Below the pieces are notes generated by a model. The model did no database searches. It was given only the letters and a program-made list of their open reading frames with translations, and was not told where the DNA came from. This document shows positions 1-10,964 of a stretch of 64,000 nucleotides of DNA, piece by piece (the first letter of the stretch is position 1; the number at the start of each line of letters is the position of its first letter). The translations under genes and the position numbers were made by a program. This stretch comes from Symbiodinium kawagutii (Eukaryota > Sar > Dinophyceae > Suessiales > Symbiodiniaceae), in the NCBI GenBank assembly GCA_009767595.1, contig VSDK01011491.1, forward strand, positions 1-64,000. Reading direction: 5' to 3'.

Positions 1-84
1 CGAACCCGGAGGGGATGAAGGTGCGTGATGAGTTGCTCGGCATGGCAGGGCTTGGCCAGCCTGAAGGGCTTCTCCTTGCAGCAA
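1..84 (+). CDS. Possible partial exon at left edge
   Basis: A GC-rich stretch is open from base 3 until a TGA near base 87. It would encode a short Leu/Gly-rich peptide containing GMKVRDELLGMAGLGQPEG. A plausible donor (AAG|GTGCGT) lies at base 21, so the real exon may be much shorter. There is no recognisable domain, and the window edge prevents a check of upstream phase. Confidence 0.2.
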
Positions 85-284
85 ACTGACGAAAACTCAT
101 GGATTTCTTGAAGAATTGATCCTTGTGTCAGCAAGAAACTGATCGAAATTCCTGAGAGATGTAGAAATCGGAGAATCGTTTCGACTCTTTTTACGGGTCA
201 TACTTCCTCACGTGTTCTTTTGGGACCTGAGAATCCTGGGAAAATGATTCGGTTTCCTGAGCCAAATAGATTGACCCCAAGGAG

Positions 285-465
285 GTGTTCCGGTTTGGGG
301 GTACCCTCTTTGGGGCTGCGGAAACACTTGTGCCAGCAACCCCATTGGTTTCTCGGCCCAGGAGTGATGTGCTTAGACCGCGCAAGCGGCCTACACCGGA
401 GGGCTACGATGAGGATGGCATCATCCGAAAGTTCTGGAAAAACTGCAAACTCGAGCGTGGCAGAT
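285..465 (+). CDS. Candidate exon, unknown product
   Basis: After an acceptor-like CCAAGGAG at 277-284, a GC-rich segment is open in phase 0. It begins VFRFGGTLFGAAETL and goes on to a basic Pro/Arg-rich stretch and the string RPTPEGYDEDGI. Composition and amino-acid use look coding, unlike the A/T-rich flanks. It could be a 5' exon of the channel gene to its right, but nothing in it identifies a family. The 3' boundary is not determined. Confidence 0.35.
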
Positions 466-1546
466 ATACTTGTGCCTTGCTTTCACTTGGAGTTCTTGAT
501 GTTTTTTTGGTTCTTTTGTTCTTGTAGCTTTCCCTTGGGCTGATCGGCTTGAGACCAATCATATGCCTTGTAGCCTTTGGATGGCTGCCATTTGGGTGCC
601 TTTGCGACCTGGCTTTAGAATGGGAGATCTTGGCCTCAGCCGCATCACTTCCTGTGAACTGTTGACCACTTCGGTGTTGACGGCAGATGCCTTGCCATGA
701 TATATGCTTGTGGATCGCCTTAGGAGAGATCGCACCCGAGTGATGGAAGGTTGGCACCAAGGGGAAAATCCAATGGAAAGTGAAGTATTATCTGTGAAGC
801 CATTTCATGAAATGATATGTCTATGAAACGGAGGAGTTATTTGCAGGTGACTTTCTGTGAAAGTTTGCAACACCCTGTTTTGCACAACTGTTTGGCCAAA
901 ATACAGAAACATGTCAAGGTAAACTGTTTAGATGCACAGATATATGCACAAGTCAATGTATCAACCAAATAATACACAACGAACGTTTAGATAGGCATAA
1001 AAACAAAAGAGATAGAGCATTTGTGCAAACAAATTGGCCATTTTCTTTAGATGCACACATATTCCAATCTGGTTACTGGTTTGTGGCGTTGAGGTCTACA
1101 GCATGTATCTCACTTTCCATTAAAACCCGTATGGGCTTAATAAACAAATGGTTAACCCATGTTTCATGCAGACATCCATTGTTAATGCTGGCTAATGGTT
1201 AGACATGGTTCTAGACGGGTTTAAACCGTGATGATTCACCACTATACCATGTTGTTCAAATCATCGAACAGCAATTTATTACAAAACCCATGTTGGCTAG
1301 ATTACACGATGGTTGAAAACCAATCACTAAGCCAAGATTGAACCATGTTTTCATGGTATTCAATCGGACTGCAGTCAAAAACTGGCCAGAAGCTTTTTGT
1401 CAAAGCATAGCTGACGGTAAGTTGAGGCGTCAGAGCCCCGAAGTCGAGGTCTCTGAGCCCCGAAGTTGATGGTTGCCCATCGTGGCTGGTTCAACCCTTC
1501 GTTTCCCAGCCTTGTCTTGCGCCCGCTGCGATGTTTGCCCTCCCAG
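466..1546. other. Non-coding, intron-like stretch
   Basis: A/T-rich unique sequence with scattered AACCAT and ATGGTT words. I see no coding island, repeat array or inverted-repeat element here. Confidence 0.5.
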
Positions 1547-1595
1547 GTGGCTCGGAAGTGGACTGCAGCAAAGCCATTAAGGCCTCGGGAAGCCT
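1547..1595 (+). CDS. Weak candidate exon
   Basis: A C-rich tract ending CCCTCCCAG (1538-1546) is followed by a short GC-rich island reading VARKWTAAKPLRPREAW in phase 0, up to a donor-like GTGAAT. The other two frames are also open, so frame and even coding status are uncertain. It stands at a switch to TGGTTGATGG-type sequence, the usual place for an exon in this window. Confidence 0.25.
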
Positions 1596-2640
1596 GGTGA
1601 ATCGATGCTCAGACGTCACGATGGTGAACTGATGGTTATAGGTTGTACTATGCTGGTTATGGATTGTTATATGATGGTTTTTATGATGGTTTTTATGATA
1701 GTGAGTTGTTGGTTAAATGATGGTTGATGGATGATGTACGCTTGACATATGGGGTAATGCTATTTGGCTAATAACGCTTCATGATGATAGCGGTTTAATG
1801 ACTGTGAGTGCTGTGGGTGACAAGGGCTTTAGCGATCATTGCTTTGGGATCTTCAAACACGCGAGTGCGCCCTGAATAAGGGCCGCCTACATAGCTTGAA
1901 TTTTCAGTTGAACCATGAGCAATTGATCAATGATGGTATGTGGTGACATTAACTGGTTCATCAGATTCTATCATTTGCTCGTGTTTGCCCAGCTAAGATG
2001 CCATGATCAGCACTTCGAGTGGTGGATTTTTTGGTCAAAGCTCACCATGCCGAGGACCAGCGGTTTTTTAGGGACATGCTGCTTGTTGAAACCATCTGGG
2101 ATGGTGGCATCTAGCTGCATTCAAGACCTAGGGTTTGCCTTGGATTTCATGGCAGGTTCACACAAACCTTGACTGGTCATTGGGAAGCCATGAAGTCTCA
2201 CCTGGCTTCACACCAATGATGAGCCATTGGTTGAGCTGTGCAGCTATGATGCTGCCATTGTCTTGCCCCAGTTGGTATCCAAACTTTATAATCAGTTTCA
2301 ATAGGCAAGCCGGCCATGACTTGAGGGTCCTTTGTGGTTGTCCCCATGCAGTCAAAGACCTGAACAACTGATTGTCAGCCTTCATCACAGTTCAGTTTTG
2401 TTGGGTTGTTTTAGCCCAAAAATGGACAGGAATCGTTCATTTTTTTTGTTTGAAACCCTAAATGATTCTCCTGTGTTGGGGCCATGTTGGACTTTTTTTC
2501 GTTTCAATGGGCATCATGGCGGGTGAATTTGGGGGTGTTGATGCCATGTTTGGGCTCATCTGGGTCAGAACCTTCTTGCGGCCAGCAGGGAGCCATGAAT
2601 CATTTTTTGGATTTGGAAATGGCTTTGGCGGTGGCCGTGA
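1596..2640. other. Intron-like G/T-rich stretch
   Basis: Starts with GATGGTTGATGG-type G/T-rich sequence (to about 1760) and then becomes mixed unique sequence. No convincing exon or element seen. Confidence 0.45.
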
Positions 2641-2644
2641 TGCA

Positions 2645-2945
2645 CTGGTCGGGTTTGGAGCCTGTGGTTTGCAGTCCTTGGTCCTCGATTTGGGTTGGTC
2701 GGTTGGGTTTGGAGTTTGGTCTGCGGTCGCTGGTCCTTAATTTGGGTTGGCCGGTTCGGTTTGGTCTGTCGCTGGTCCTTGATTCGGCTTGGTCGTTTGG
2801 GTTTAGAGCGTGGCATGCTGCATGCGATGCCTTGGTCCGCGATCTGCACTTCTTGGTCTGCGATCCGCGTTTCCTGGTCCGCGATCGACTTTTCTTGGTC
2901 CATGATCTGCGCTTCTTGGATTCCTGGTCCTCGATTCTGGTGACA
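2645..2945. repeat. Degenerate minisatellites (about 60 bp, then about 21 bp units)
   Basis: Two adjoining tandem arrays. From 2680 to about 2800 a unit of roughly 55-60 bp recurs (GGTCCTxxATTTGGGTTGG core). From about 2828 to 2930 a unit near 21 bp recurs (TTGGTCCGCGATCTGCACTT and variants). Because 21 is a multiple of three, the minus strand reads as a seven-residue repeat of the form IADQExx. I treat that as a by-product of the repeat rather than a gene, since no splice context or coding flank supports it. Confidence 0.6.
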
Positions 2946-3901
2946 GATTCGGACCACGGTCTCTATCAATCACTATCAGTTTCAACCGTAGCTTTGGGGT
3001 ACTGTGCCCTATAACTTGAAAAGCAATAATGACTTGAGTCTGATGGCAATTATCGCTTATTTTCAACTATGATTAGGGGTTATAACCACTGTAAAGCTTC
3101 AGATGTGATATTTCGCCGGAATTGATTAGCCCCCATTACTAGCCATGGTTGTTTGTTAATGATTCACCAATTGATGAAATTATCGCCTACTAATGAGCAT
3201 CGTGAGTGGTTAGAAGCCTATTGCTAACGTATTAGCTTTTGTCAACCATTATTGTTGGTGATTATCCCCTATATCAACGATGATTAGGGTCTATCCCCAC
3301 TAAACCTTCAGATCTTCCCCTGGTATTCATTAGCCCTCATTTTTAACCATTGTTCTCGGTTAATGATTACCCATGAATTCAACCATTAACAAACAACAAT
3401 GGTTAATGACAAACATTAACCATTAATAAACAACCATGGTTCATAGCTGAGGTCAACCTGATTATTGTTAACGTACTAAGTGGGTTTTGACCTGTTACAA
3501 GCTGATTATTAGCCTCACTGTAACCATTATTATCAGCTAATTGTGGGTTTTGGCTTATTACAACCTAATTATTTGCCCTATTATAACCATTATGATGAAC
3601 CATTATTATCAACCACTAATGATCGGGGTTATACCACCATTCATGATAATGATGAACAATTATTATCGACCATTATGATGAACCATTATCATTCACCATT
3701 GATATCATTAACCATTATTAACCATTATGATGAACCATTATCAGTCTATTAATGGTTAACATTATCAGTCTATTATCAACCATTGGTAACATTAACCATT
3801 ATTAACCATTATCAGTCTATTATCAACCATTGTTATCATTAACGCCATTATCATTAATGATGCGGGGTTCTAACCTCAGCTCATCAGCTGCCTTTCCGCA
3901 G
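2946..3901. other. Intron 3' half, A/C-rich low complexity
   Basis: From about 3100 the sequence becomes dominated by degenerate ATTAACCATTAT and CATTATCAACC words, typical of the stretch upstream of an exon in this window. It ends in CCTTTCCGCAG, a good acceptor. Confidence 0.6.
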
Positions 3902-4096
3902 GTGGCTTTGGATTTGGATCCCCATGAGTTGAAACGCGTGGACGACCAACTGGAGCAGTCACCGGCCAGAACGGGCAACGGAGGGCCCCCGGGAACGGCT
4001 GTGGGGGAGGCCCTTGGGGATGCCCTTGGGGTTCAACGTATTTCAAAGTGTCCAGAGACCGAGGAAAGCTTTGATTTTGGAGATTTTATCAGTGAT
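3902..4096 (+). CDS. Candidate exon of the channel gene (upstream part)
   Basis: Follows the acceptor CCTTTCCGCAG and is open in phase 0 as VALDLDPHELKRVDDQLEQ, then a Gly/Pro-rich stretch up to a stop at 4102. A GT donor at 3958 would give a 56-nt exon whose two leftover bases match the phase of the next candidate exon at 6330. The GC-rich sequence continues to about 4030, where a second GT donor lies, so a longer exon is possible. The product is unrecognised. G/T-rich intron sequence starts right after, supporting + orientation. Confidence 0.45.
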
Positions 4097-4102
4097 TATG
4101 GA

Positions 4103-5072
4103 TGACTATGGATGATTATGGATGATTGAGGGAAGTCATGGTTGGTTTACGAGGGTTCACTATGGTTGGTTGTGATGGTGATGGTGATGGTTGATTGTGA
4201 TGATGGTTGATTATCATGGCTATCATGGTTGCTGTAAATAACAGTGGGTTTTCATGCTTATCGTGATACGCGGTTGGTCGTGATTTGTGAGTTTGGTTGA
4301 TCTTGGTTGGAGTGTGGTTGAACATAGCATCGATTTGGTTTAAGTTGAATGGGATGGCTGTCACTCCTCTGGATGCTATGAGCAAGGCTGTCCTAGCTGT
4401 TGTATCGAGGCACCACGATTTGCCATAGTGGAAATGGCTTCCTGTGCAGCAGCTACCCATTGTAACCTGTAGGTAGTGAAACCCCTGGAGCCATAGAAAA
4501 ATTCTGCAGTGCCCCCAGCCCCTGTTGATTCACCCCACGGCTTCACTGTCCACAACTTCTAGAAACGCTTGTGCCATGATGTAAATCCGGATATCGAAAA
4601 CACCAAGGTTCACGAAGCTTAGAACGAATTGGCTGAGAAATGTCAAGAATTTAGACATTTTTGACACAAAAAACAGGGCCACTTGGTTGAATATGTGCCT
4701 TGGGGCCCCATGGCCCATCCAGTTAGCGAAAGTGGTGAGTAGCTTGAGCTGCACTGAGGTTCGAGCTGGTCTTCATGTTGAAGATGTACTGGCAGGCGGA
4801 TGCGCAGCATTGCCCAGTCCCCGCAGTTGTAGCGTTGTGACATCTGGGGCCCGTTGTTGTGCGATGATGAAACTGATAGATGAAGCTCATAGCCTTGATG
4901 AAGTATCTTGGGCTGGTTGCTCTTAGCTGATTGACGAAGTTCCAAGATTGAAGCAACCATGAGCAGGCCGATATTGTAAGCAAAAACAGCTCGGCGGAGC
5001 TGGGGATCGTTTCAGGTTCCGAGAATCTCAGCTTCCCAAGCTATCTGCTACCAATCTCCTTGAGACGATAGG

Positions 5073-5076
<4 letters not shown>
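4103..5076. other. Intron-like region, no gene called
   Basis: Begins with GGATGATTATGG and GGTGATGG-type G/T-rich repeats (to about 4230), then unique sequence of moderate GC. Overlapping open frames on both strands at 4640-4980 lack splice-phase support and I do not call them. Confidence 0.4.
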
Positions 5077-5113
<37 letters not shown>

Positions 5114-5168
5114 TATATATATATATATAAATATAAAATTAAATATAAATATAAATATAAATATAAAT
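5077..5168. repeat. (TA)n / (AAATAT)n microsatellite
   Basis: An uninterrupted TA run grades into AAATAT and AAATATA units. Simple sequence inside intron-like DNA. Confidence 0.95.
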
Positions 5169-6155
5169 ATCAACCATACGGGATATATACCATCGATCAT
5201 ATACCATCCAAGCTATGGATAAATTCATGGACCATATGCCACTTAGGGGAGACCGTGGCTCTTGAGCCAGGACCCCAATCTGCACAGCTTCAAAACCAAA
5301 ATCACACGGCGGAGGCCCAGTACCGGTGACGTTGGAACGGTGGAACGACCGGTGGATGGGTGGGTGGTTGATGTTAACTGCTTCGTTGACCTAGAAACTG
5401 GTGGTTGACTTGACCTAGCAACTGGTGGTTAACTAGTTGACGGTACTCTGGTTGATGGTTGAGTTGATGTCACGGAATGAACTGAAAGATTCGAAACGTT
5501 TATAACCAACTCAACTGTGAGCACTAGACGCATCGGTTGATGCTTGGAGTAAACAGCAGCTCTGAGTTTCGCCCCTCAGGTTTGAATAGAGAGCTCTCTG
5601 CCAGGGAGTTCACTCCTCCAAGTATTTTAAAGCCGGAGCCACTGCTTAAGCATTACATTATTGACCATGATGAACCATGGATGATCAATCGACATTTTGG
5701 CAGCAATTACCAGCCATCATCAACAATTTTGTCACCAATTATCAGCCGTTTGTCAACAATTTTTTGCCCTGATCAACCATTTTCAACCATGATTACCCAT
5801 CTACCCAATATTGAACCAAGATTGACCATTACTAACTTTGATTACCCACGAAGCTATGCTTGTTAAGTAAGCATCAAGAGGAAGTATTGACCATCATGAA
5901 GCATTATTAAGCACTACTAACCATTTTGAAAAATTATTGGCCATTTTATGGGCCATTCCTAACCATTCTAAATCACCACTATATAGCCAAGAACAAACCA
6001 TTCAATAACCACTATCTAACCATTATCAACCATCATTACTCATTCATATGCTTCTCATTAAGCAATGTAAAGCACCACTAGCCATGATTGACCATTACTA
6101 AGAATCATTGACCATCAACTAACCATTAGGTAATCATTGCCATCATTGACCATCC
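5169..6155. other. Intron, G/T-rich then A/C-rich halves
   Basis: From 5340 to 5470 the sequence is GGTGGTTGA-like. From about 5650 to 6150 it is CCATTATCAACCAT-like. This G/T-to-A/C switch recurs in most introns of the window. Confidence 0.5.
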
Positions 6156-6267
6156 GGCTGTGGGTCAAAACCCCGTACCCCTGGTTCCCTATCATGAACC
6201 ATTAGTTTCCCTATAGTTTGTTGGTCATCAACCACCATTATTGGTTGATTAATATTGACCCATAGCC
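6156..6267 (+). mobile_element. Family A inverted-repeat element, copy 1
   Basis: A 112-bp element starting GGCTGTGGGTCAAAACCCC and ending AATATTGACCCATAGCC, so its termini are inverted repeats. It is flanked on both sides by ATCC, a 4-bp target duplication. It lies about 60 bp upstream of the candidate exon at 6330. No coding capacity, hence a non-autonomous MITE-like element. Confidence 0.85.
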
Positions 6268-6329
6268 ATCCCTAACCTTAATAAATTCACCAGTTTGGAT
6301 AGCACTTTATCGGCCACCACTCACCGCAG

Positions 6330-6402
6330 GGCCAAAGCAGAGCCCTGCGATGGTTCAAAGTTGCCAGTCTTTGAAGATCCCTTGGAGGACGCGGGGCTGG
6401 CA
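6330..6402 (+). CDS. Candidate exon of the channel gene (upstream part)
   Basis: Follows CACTCACCGCAG. One base completes the previous codon, then the frame reads AKAEPCDGSKLPVFEDPLED and on to GLA, ending before a GT donor (GCA|GTTGAT). Its length (73 nt) makes the phase agree with the candidate exons on both sides (3902-3957 and 7352-7534). It is acidic, with no known domain. The flanks show the usual A/C-rich to G/T-rich switch. Confidence 0.5.
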
Positions 6403-7351
6403 GTTGATGAATGGTGGTGGTTAACCATGGTGGTGAGTCATGGTTGTTCATGGGTTGTTCATGGTGGTAATGGTGGAATGATGGTGGTTAACCATGGTTG
6501 ATTGTTAATGATTGTTAGCAATGGTTGATCAGGATTGATAGGAATTGTTGATTGTTATAACCATCAGTTTTGATCATGATTGTTGGTAATGGTTGATAAT
6601 AATCTTTTACAACGGTTGGTGATGGTTGATGTGGATCAAATTGGATCAATGGTGGTCAAGAAAATGGTTCATGATGGTCGATACTATTGATGAATGTATA
6701 TTTCTTGGTTTTTTGGTTGGGGCGGTTTCTTGATTTTGACGATTTGATAGTGCTTTTGCTTGTTTGCTTGGTTCTATCACGTGTACGAACCAGCAAACAC
6801 AGCTCACAACATTCGCTTGAAGATGCATACGCATCATGGATCCTTTTCTAATACCATGGAGCCCTTAGTCAGAGCTGACTTCAACAGCAGTTGGGTGCTA
6901 GAAACAACAGATTCTTGGTCCATTTCACAAGCGAAACGGCTCAGCATGACGACCCAACATGGTAGCGCTCCACCCTCAACATGCTTACCTTCTGAGAAAA
7001 CTAACCTGGAAGTCAAAAATCAGCTTTTTTCAAAGGCAAACCATCTACAAACAGTGGATTTTCCACTTAGGTTAGTCAACCAGAGGGTATGTTTCAAGAT
7101 CGCATGGTTGCGATTGCAACGGAGATGTACAACTCATGACATGGCACACCCCAGGCTCAACCAGCCTTGAGCCTTGCCTGGTACCGGACACTTTGAACAC
7201 ACAGTCTGGTCACTTTCTGTGTTTGTGGGTTGGTCCACCCAACAAAGAACACCCTGATTTGATTAATTTTTGTTGTACCTGGGCAGGTCATTTCTTGCTT
7301 AGAAGCGAAAACCAGACACCAACATCAAACCATTTGCTTATACTCTCTTAG
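6403..7351. other. Intron between candidate exons
   Basis: G/T-rich ATGGTGGTTAACC and GATGGTTGAT words run to about 6670, then unique sequence. An open frame at 6760-7170 is not supported by composition or splice phase. Confidence 0.45.
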
Positions 7352-7534
7352 CGAGGGCTTGGTTCTCGTGGACGGCACCCTGAGGAGGTGGAAGGCATTG
7401 TCCGGAGGAAGTACCGAAACGGAGATCTGCTGTTCATCGAGAAGCAAACCGAAGGCGACCAACAAACCTGGGATCCGTCCAGTGGGGCAACCTGGAACCA
7501 AACCTGGGAGTGCAACCAGTGCAACCCCAAAGAA
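7352..7534 (+). CDS. Candidate exon, possible extracellular domain of the channel
   Basis: After the acceptor TATACTCTCTTAG the frame is open for 61 codons. It contains VRRKYRNGDLLFIEKQTEGD, then a Trp-rich stretch with TWDPSSGATW, and ends in CNQCNPKE. A GC donor (GAA|GCCTGA) keeps phase 0 with the candidate exon at 9109. If that donor is not used, a TGA follows at 7538. The paired CxxC and repeated Trp are the only features. Assignment to the ion-channel gene rests on phase and position, not on a motif. Confidence 0.5.
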
Positions 7535-8104
7535 GCCTGAAGTTCTTTCAACTAAAAATGAGATGCCAAGTGCTTACATTTAGAGTCTGTGATTGAGGGA
7601 GAAACCATTGTTAGGATGATATGACCGTTGATGATTGAAAACATAGGCTCTGAGAATTGAGAAATCTCTGGTTCGGTGCAGTTCTCCAAATAGATATGAA
7701 TTCTTTGAGAAAGATGTTTTTTTTGGTTGTTGTATTTGCCAGGGTCATGTGCAATGTTGGAGCTATCCTTTTCACTAGCCTATGCGCAGCCCAGGTGGAA
7801 AACGGTTTCCGCAGACGATAAGAGTAGCCGCCGCTGGTTGCCGACCAATGGCAATTTTCGGCACTCATTTTCCAGACATATGGCGGTGGGATCAATATTT
7901 TGGTTGGTTAGTATTTAACTTCACGGATGTCATTCCTGCGTTTGCCTGGTCTCAATGCTTCTCTGCCGATCCAGCACAAATGAAGGGATATCATACCACC
8001 GAAGGCGATCAACCTCGCTAACAGTTTATGCCTATCATGTTTGGCAAGTTACATCAAAATGGCTTTGTTGAGTTTCATCTCCATCTACGAACCTCGTTCT
8101 ATTT
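7535..8104. other. Intron, unique sequence
   Basis: Moderate-GC unique sequence with several short overlapping open frames on both strands (7610-8020). I could not choose any as real. Confidence 0.4.
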
Positions 8105-8248
8105 GGCGGTTTCTCAAAAATAGGGTACCCCAACCCATATTAATCATCTATAGGAATAAATCGGGTCCCCCAAATCATACCCATATTAATCATCTAAGTA
8201 TAGTAATAAACCAACCATTTTTTTTTCGGGCCCCTATTTTGATCAACC
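8105..8248. mobile_element. Family B inverted-repeat element, copy 1 (composite)
   Basis: Starts GGCGGTTTCTCAAAAATAGG, and the other end carries the complement of the same motif (GGGCCCCTATTTTGA). The interior repeats the CCCATATTAATCATCTA block twice, so this copy looks internally duplicated or nested. Confidence 0.7.
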
Positions 8249-8715
8249 ACGCTTTCGCTGATATCTAACACGTTTGTTTTTGTGCGTGGTGTGCGCCGCT
8301 GTGCAGCGCCTGGTGCTGCAGTTGGTGTTAGCGTCGCTGGGACGTAGGTGACGGCTACAAGCCCGCGGTGATTCTCCGCCAATCGGACTATATGCTGATG
8401 GAGGACCGCTTCTATGGGCGAGAGTTGAAATGCTTGGACTCTGGCTCCAATCAAAATTGAAAATAAACCATCCATTTGAATGTATCCAAATTTTAAGACC
8501 ATTTTTAAAACCATTGACTAATGGCATTATTAGTTAATTTCGGACTATGGATGAAGCATTCTGAAGCAGCGGCTACCTGGCCTCAATCATTGTAACTCCA
8601 CAAGTGCGGTATTTCTACTGAGCCAAGGCATGATTGCAGCGTCAGCAACTCCCAGAAATGGATGGTCTATCTGGGTGTCTCTCTCTTTCTCTCTGGATAC
8701 ATGATACATGCGTAT

Positions 8716-8813
8716 GGTGGTTTCTCAAAATAGGCGACCCCCAAAATGTATGATTGATTCCTATAAATGATTGCTATTGGATGATGTGGGGGTACCCATA
8801 TTTCGGGAAACAC
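8716..8813. mobile_element. Family B inverted-repeat element, copy 2
   Basis: A 98-bp element starting GGTGGTTTCTCAAAATAGG and ending TATTTCGGGAAACACC. The two halves are near-complementary with a short A/T-rich loop. Non-coding. Confidence 0.8.
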
Positions 8814-8897
8814 CAATGTCATGCATGTAATGTATAGAGACTCTTGCAACTTTCATTTATGCACACATGCATCGGTGTTACTTGCACAATCATTACA

Positions 8898-8934
8898 GGA
8901 TCATCATCATCATCATCATCATCATCAGCACCAC

Positions 8935-8969
<35 letters not shown>

Positions 8970-8998
8970 CCATCATCATCTTCATCTTCATCTTCATC

Positions 8999-9058
<60 letters not shown>

Positions 9059-9063
9059 TCCTC
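8898..9063. repeat. (CAT)n microsatellite with CTTCAT interruption
   Basis: About 165 bp of CAT units with a short CTTCAT block in the middle, just upstream of the candidate exon at 9109. Open frames across it are homopolymeric (His, Ser, Ile or Asp) and are simple-repeat artefacts. Confidence 0.95.
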
Positions 9064-9108
9064 CTCCTCCAAATCCAACGTGTTCAAACATGCCGCTTCA
9101 ATCTCAAG

Positions 9109-9221
9109 ATTCAGGAGCCGGATTGGAAGATCCATTTCTTCCCGACCTTCACCTTCTTGAACCTGGTGAGCGAAGCACAGAGCGAAAGTCCCAGCATGAG
9201 ACTGCAGTGGTGCGACGAGGA
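9109..9221 (+). CDS. Candidate ligand-binding-domain exon of the channel
   Basis: After the AG in ATCTCAAG, phase 0 reads IQEPDWKIHFFPTFTFLNLV and then a polar segment ending near LQWCDEE. The W...FP.F.FLN pattern resembles the loop A region (W-x-P-x-x-x-F-x-N) of pentameric ligand-gated channels. A GT donor (GA|GTGATG) leaves two bases that match the one-base start of the next candidate exon at 10015. A second open frame (PPPPNPTCSNMPLQSQ and on) is the main alternative. Confidence 0.45.
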
Positions 9222-9872
9222 GTGATGCGGCGATTTCTTGGGCTGGAGAGCACTTCTAGGTGCCAGGGAGTGTGTTCTGGTGAAATGGATAGGCCTAAAT
9301 GCACAACTGGATCCATTTCGAGGGAGCAAAGTTGATTAATCTTGAGAAGATGGTGATTAATTTATATAGAGGGAGTGCCAGATCTTGAGATGCACTCATT
9401 CTCAAGATCTTCTGAGGAGCAAAATTGAAACATGTGTCATTGTTCGCTTCCATGCTTTTTCGGCAAACTCTATAAATGACTGCCTCTCCAGACAATGTGT
9501 CTTGCAAGCTATTGGTCTCATTGTTTGGATGTACATGGTGCTTTTCAGACAGCTTGGCAGAATACATCGTTCTGTTGACCTTTTTGTACTGTGCTTGTTA
9601 GCCTAGTAAAGCTGGAGTTAATAGGTTTGAAACCCCTATGACCCTATGACCTGTGCAAAACAAGGACGGTAATCAAATCAAGATTGAAATCCTACTCCGA
9701 AAACAGTTCTTTTCCCTACTGGCTATGATTGATGGGTACCTGCTTGTCTTTACTGGCTCCCCTGGATCCACATGGATCAGCCGCTCACGCTGATGTCATG
9801 ATCCCCATCTTGGGTTCCGGTCGGCATGCTCCCGTTCAGTTCAGGTTGGGGAAGGTTGAGCTGAATCAATGT
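9222..9872. other. Intron, unique sequence
   Basis: No array or clear exon. Short open frames on both strands at 9295-9935 are unsupported. Confidence 0.4.
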
Positions 9873-9979
9873 GGCTGTGGGTCAAAACCCTGTACCCCTG
9901 GTTCCCCCATCATTACCCTTTGTTTTCCCTTATGATTGTTGGTAAATGATCCATTAGTTGGTTGGTTCAGCCCATAGCC
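9873..9979 (+). mobile_element. Family A inverted-repeat element, copy 2
   Basis: Begins GGCTGTGGGTCAAAACCC and ends CAGCCCATAGCC. Flanked on both sides by ATGT (4-bp target duplication). It ends 35 bp before the candidate exon at 10015. Confidence 0.85.
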
Positions 9980-10014
9980 ATGTCATCGACCTTCGTTTTC
10001 TTGCCGGTTGACAG

Positions 10015-10251
10015 GCACGAGAGCCATGGTGAAACCAACCAGGACCCAGTTCCACGACCGCCGTTGGAACTCCAGGAGCGTGGCGGCTTCGTGGAGTTTC
10101 GCCGGAAATACGACCTGATCTTCCAGGACAGGCGATGGGAGCTATGGATGGACGGACCGGACGTACCCAGGGATGGGCCACCTTTTGAAGGGCCTTGCGT
10201 ATGGGGGAGACGAGGCCAGGAGCCGCCCCCCGGACATTTGGAAGCGCTAGG
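10015..10251 (+). CDS. Candidate exon, probably extracellular part of the channel
   Basis: Follows TTGCCGGTTGACAG. One base plus 78 codons plus two bases are open, with clear coding composition (GC-rich, no low-complexity words). It includes ERGGFVEFRRKYDLIFQD, RRWELWMDGPDVPRDG and a Pro/Gly-rich tail. A GC donor (AGG|GCTATGG boundary) leaves two bases compatible with the exon at 11793. Length and Trp/Arg-rich beta-like pattern would suit part of a ligand-binding domain, but no canonical FPFD motif is visible. An earlier GT donor exists at about 10199. Confidence 0.5.
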
Positions 10252-10865
10252 GCTATGGGTGAGAAATGGTGATAGGAGTTTTCGTGTTACTGATTGGAAC
10301 TGGTTTCTGATGAAGAGGTAACAATGGCTGATGATGAGTTGCTACTGACTAAGAATGGTTAGTTGTCAGTCAAATATGATCTTACTAATAAGTGGGCTAA
10401 TCATGGGTAAAGACGCTTCGCCCCTGGTTGTTTAGGTTGGCAACCGGGAACGTCCCAACCAGTTTTTTGTAAAGATGTACTGACCGATTCTCTTCTTGAA
10501 ACAAGAACTGGTTCAAATAATAGCCATTGTTTTGAACATCACCTTCGTTTTTTAGATAACTTCCCAAACGACTTAAAAATGGCGTTCAAACAAAGAATGC
10601 TTTACTGCTTAATCATGTAGCCTCTTGTGTATGATTTGCCAGGTGGACTACGGAACACCATTTTCAAAGGGTACTTGTCCCAACAAAGACTCTAGACTCT
10701 TCCAGAGACCCTTCCATTACGCCTGTTCACGATTGTTGGTGCTTGCTTTGTTGGATAGAGCCAAGTTTTTCGCTGCCCAAAGTGATACCCCAAGAAACAA
10801 CTTCATCTAGAAGGTCCGGTAAGTACCAAAACCTCTGCAAGATGAAAATAAGAGAAACAAAACAT
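10252..10865. other. Intron, no gene seen
   Basis: G/T-rich start (GGCTGATGATGAGTTGC), then unique A/T-rich sequence. Confidence 0.45.
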
Positions 10866-10964
10866 GGTGGTTTCTCCAAATGGGGTACCCGCAAAATGGA
10901 TGGATTATTATTGTAAATGGTGAAGATTGGATGATTAGAAGTCACCTCATTTGGAGAAACCCTC
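10866..10964. mobile_element. Family B inverted-repeat element, copy 3
   Basis: Starts GGTGGTTTCTCCAAATGGGG and ends CATTTGGAGAAACC, so both termini are complementary. About 99 bp, non-coding. No clean target duplication is visible. Confidence 0.75.

Noticed and set aside
2565..2969. Minus-strand 134-codon DQExx-IA repeat protein
   Set aside because: Degenerate 21-bp and 60-bp tandem repeats; listed as a repeat and kept only as a low-interest finding.
8898..9063. CRISPR-like array
   Set aside because: No spaced repeats: all regular arrays in the window are contiguous micro- or minisatellites, and the genome is eukaryotic.
8819..9335. Poly-Ser, poly-His and poly-Asp open frames
   Set aside because: (CAT)n simple repeat. 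Only the downstream 9109-9221 part has splice-phase support as an exon.
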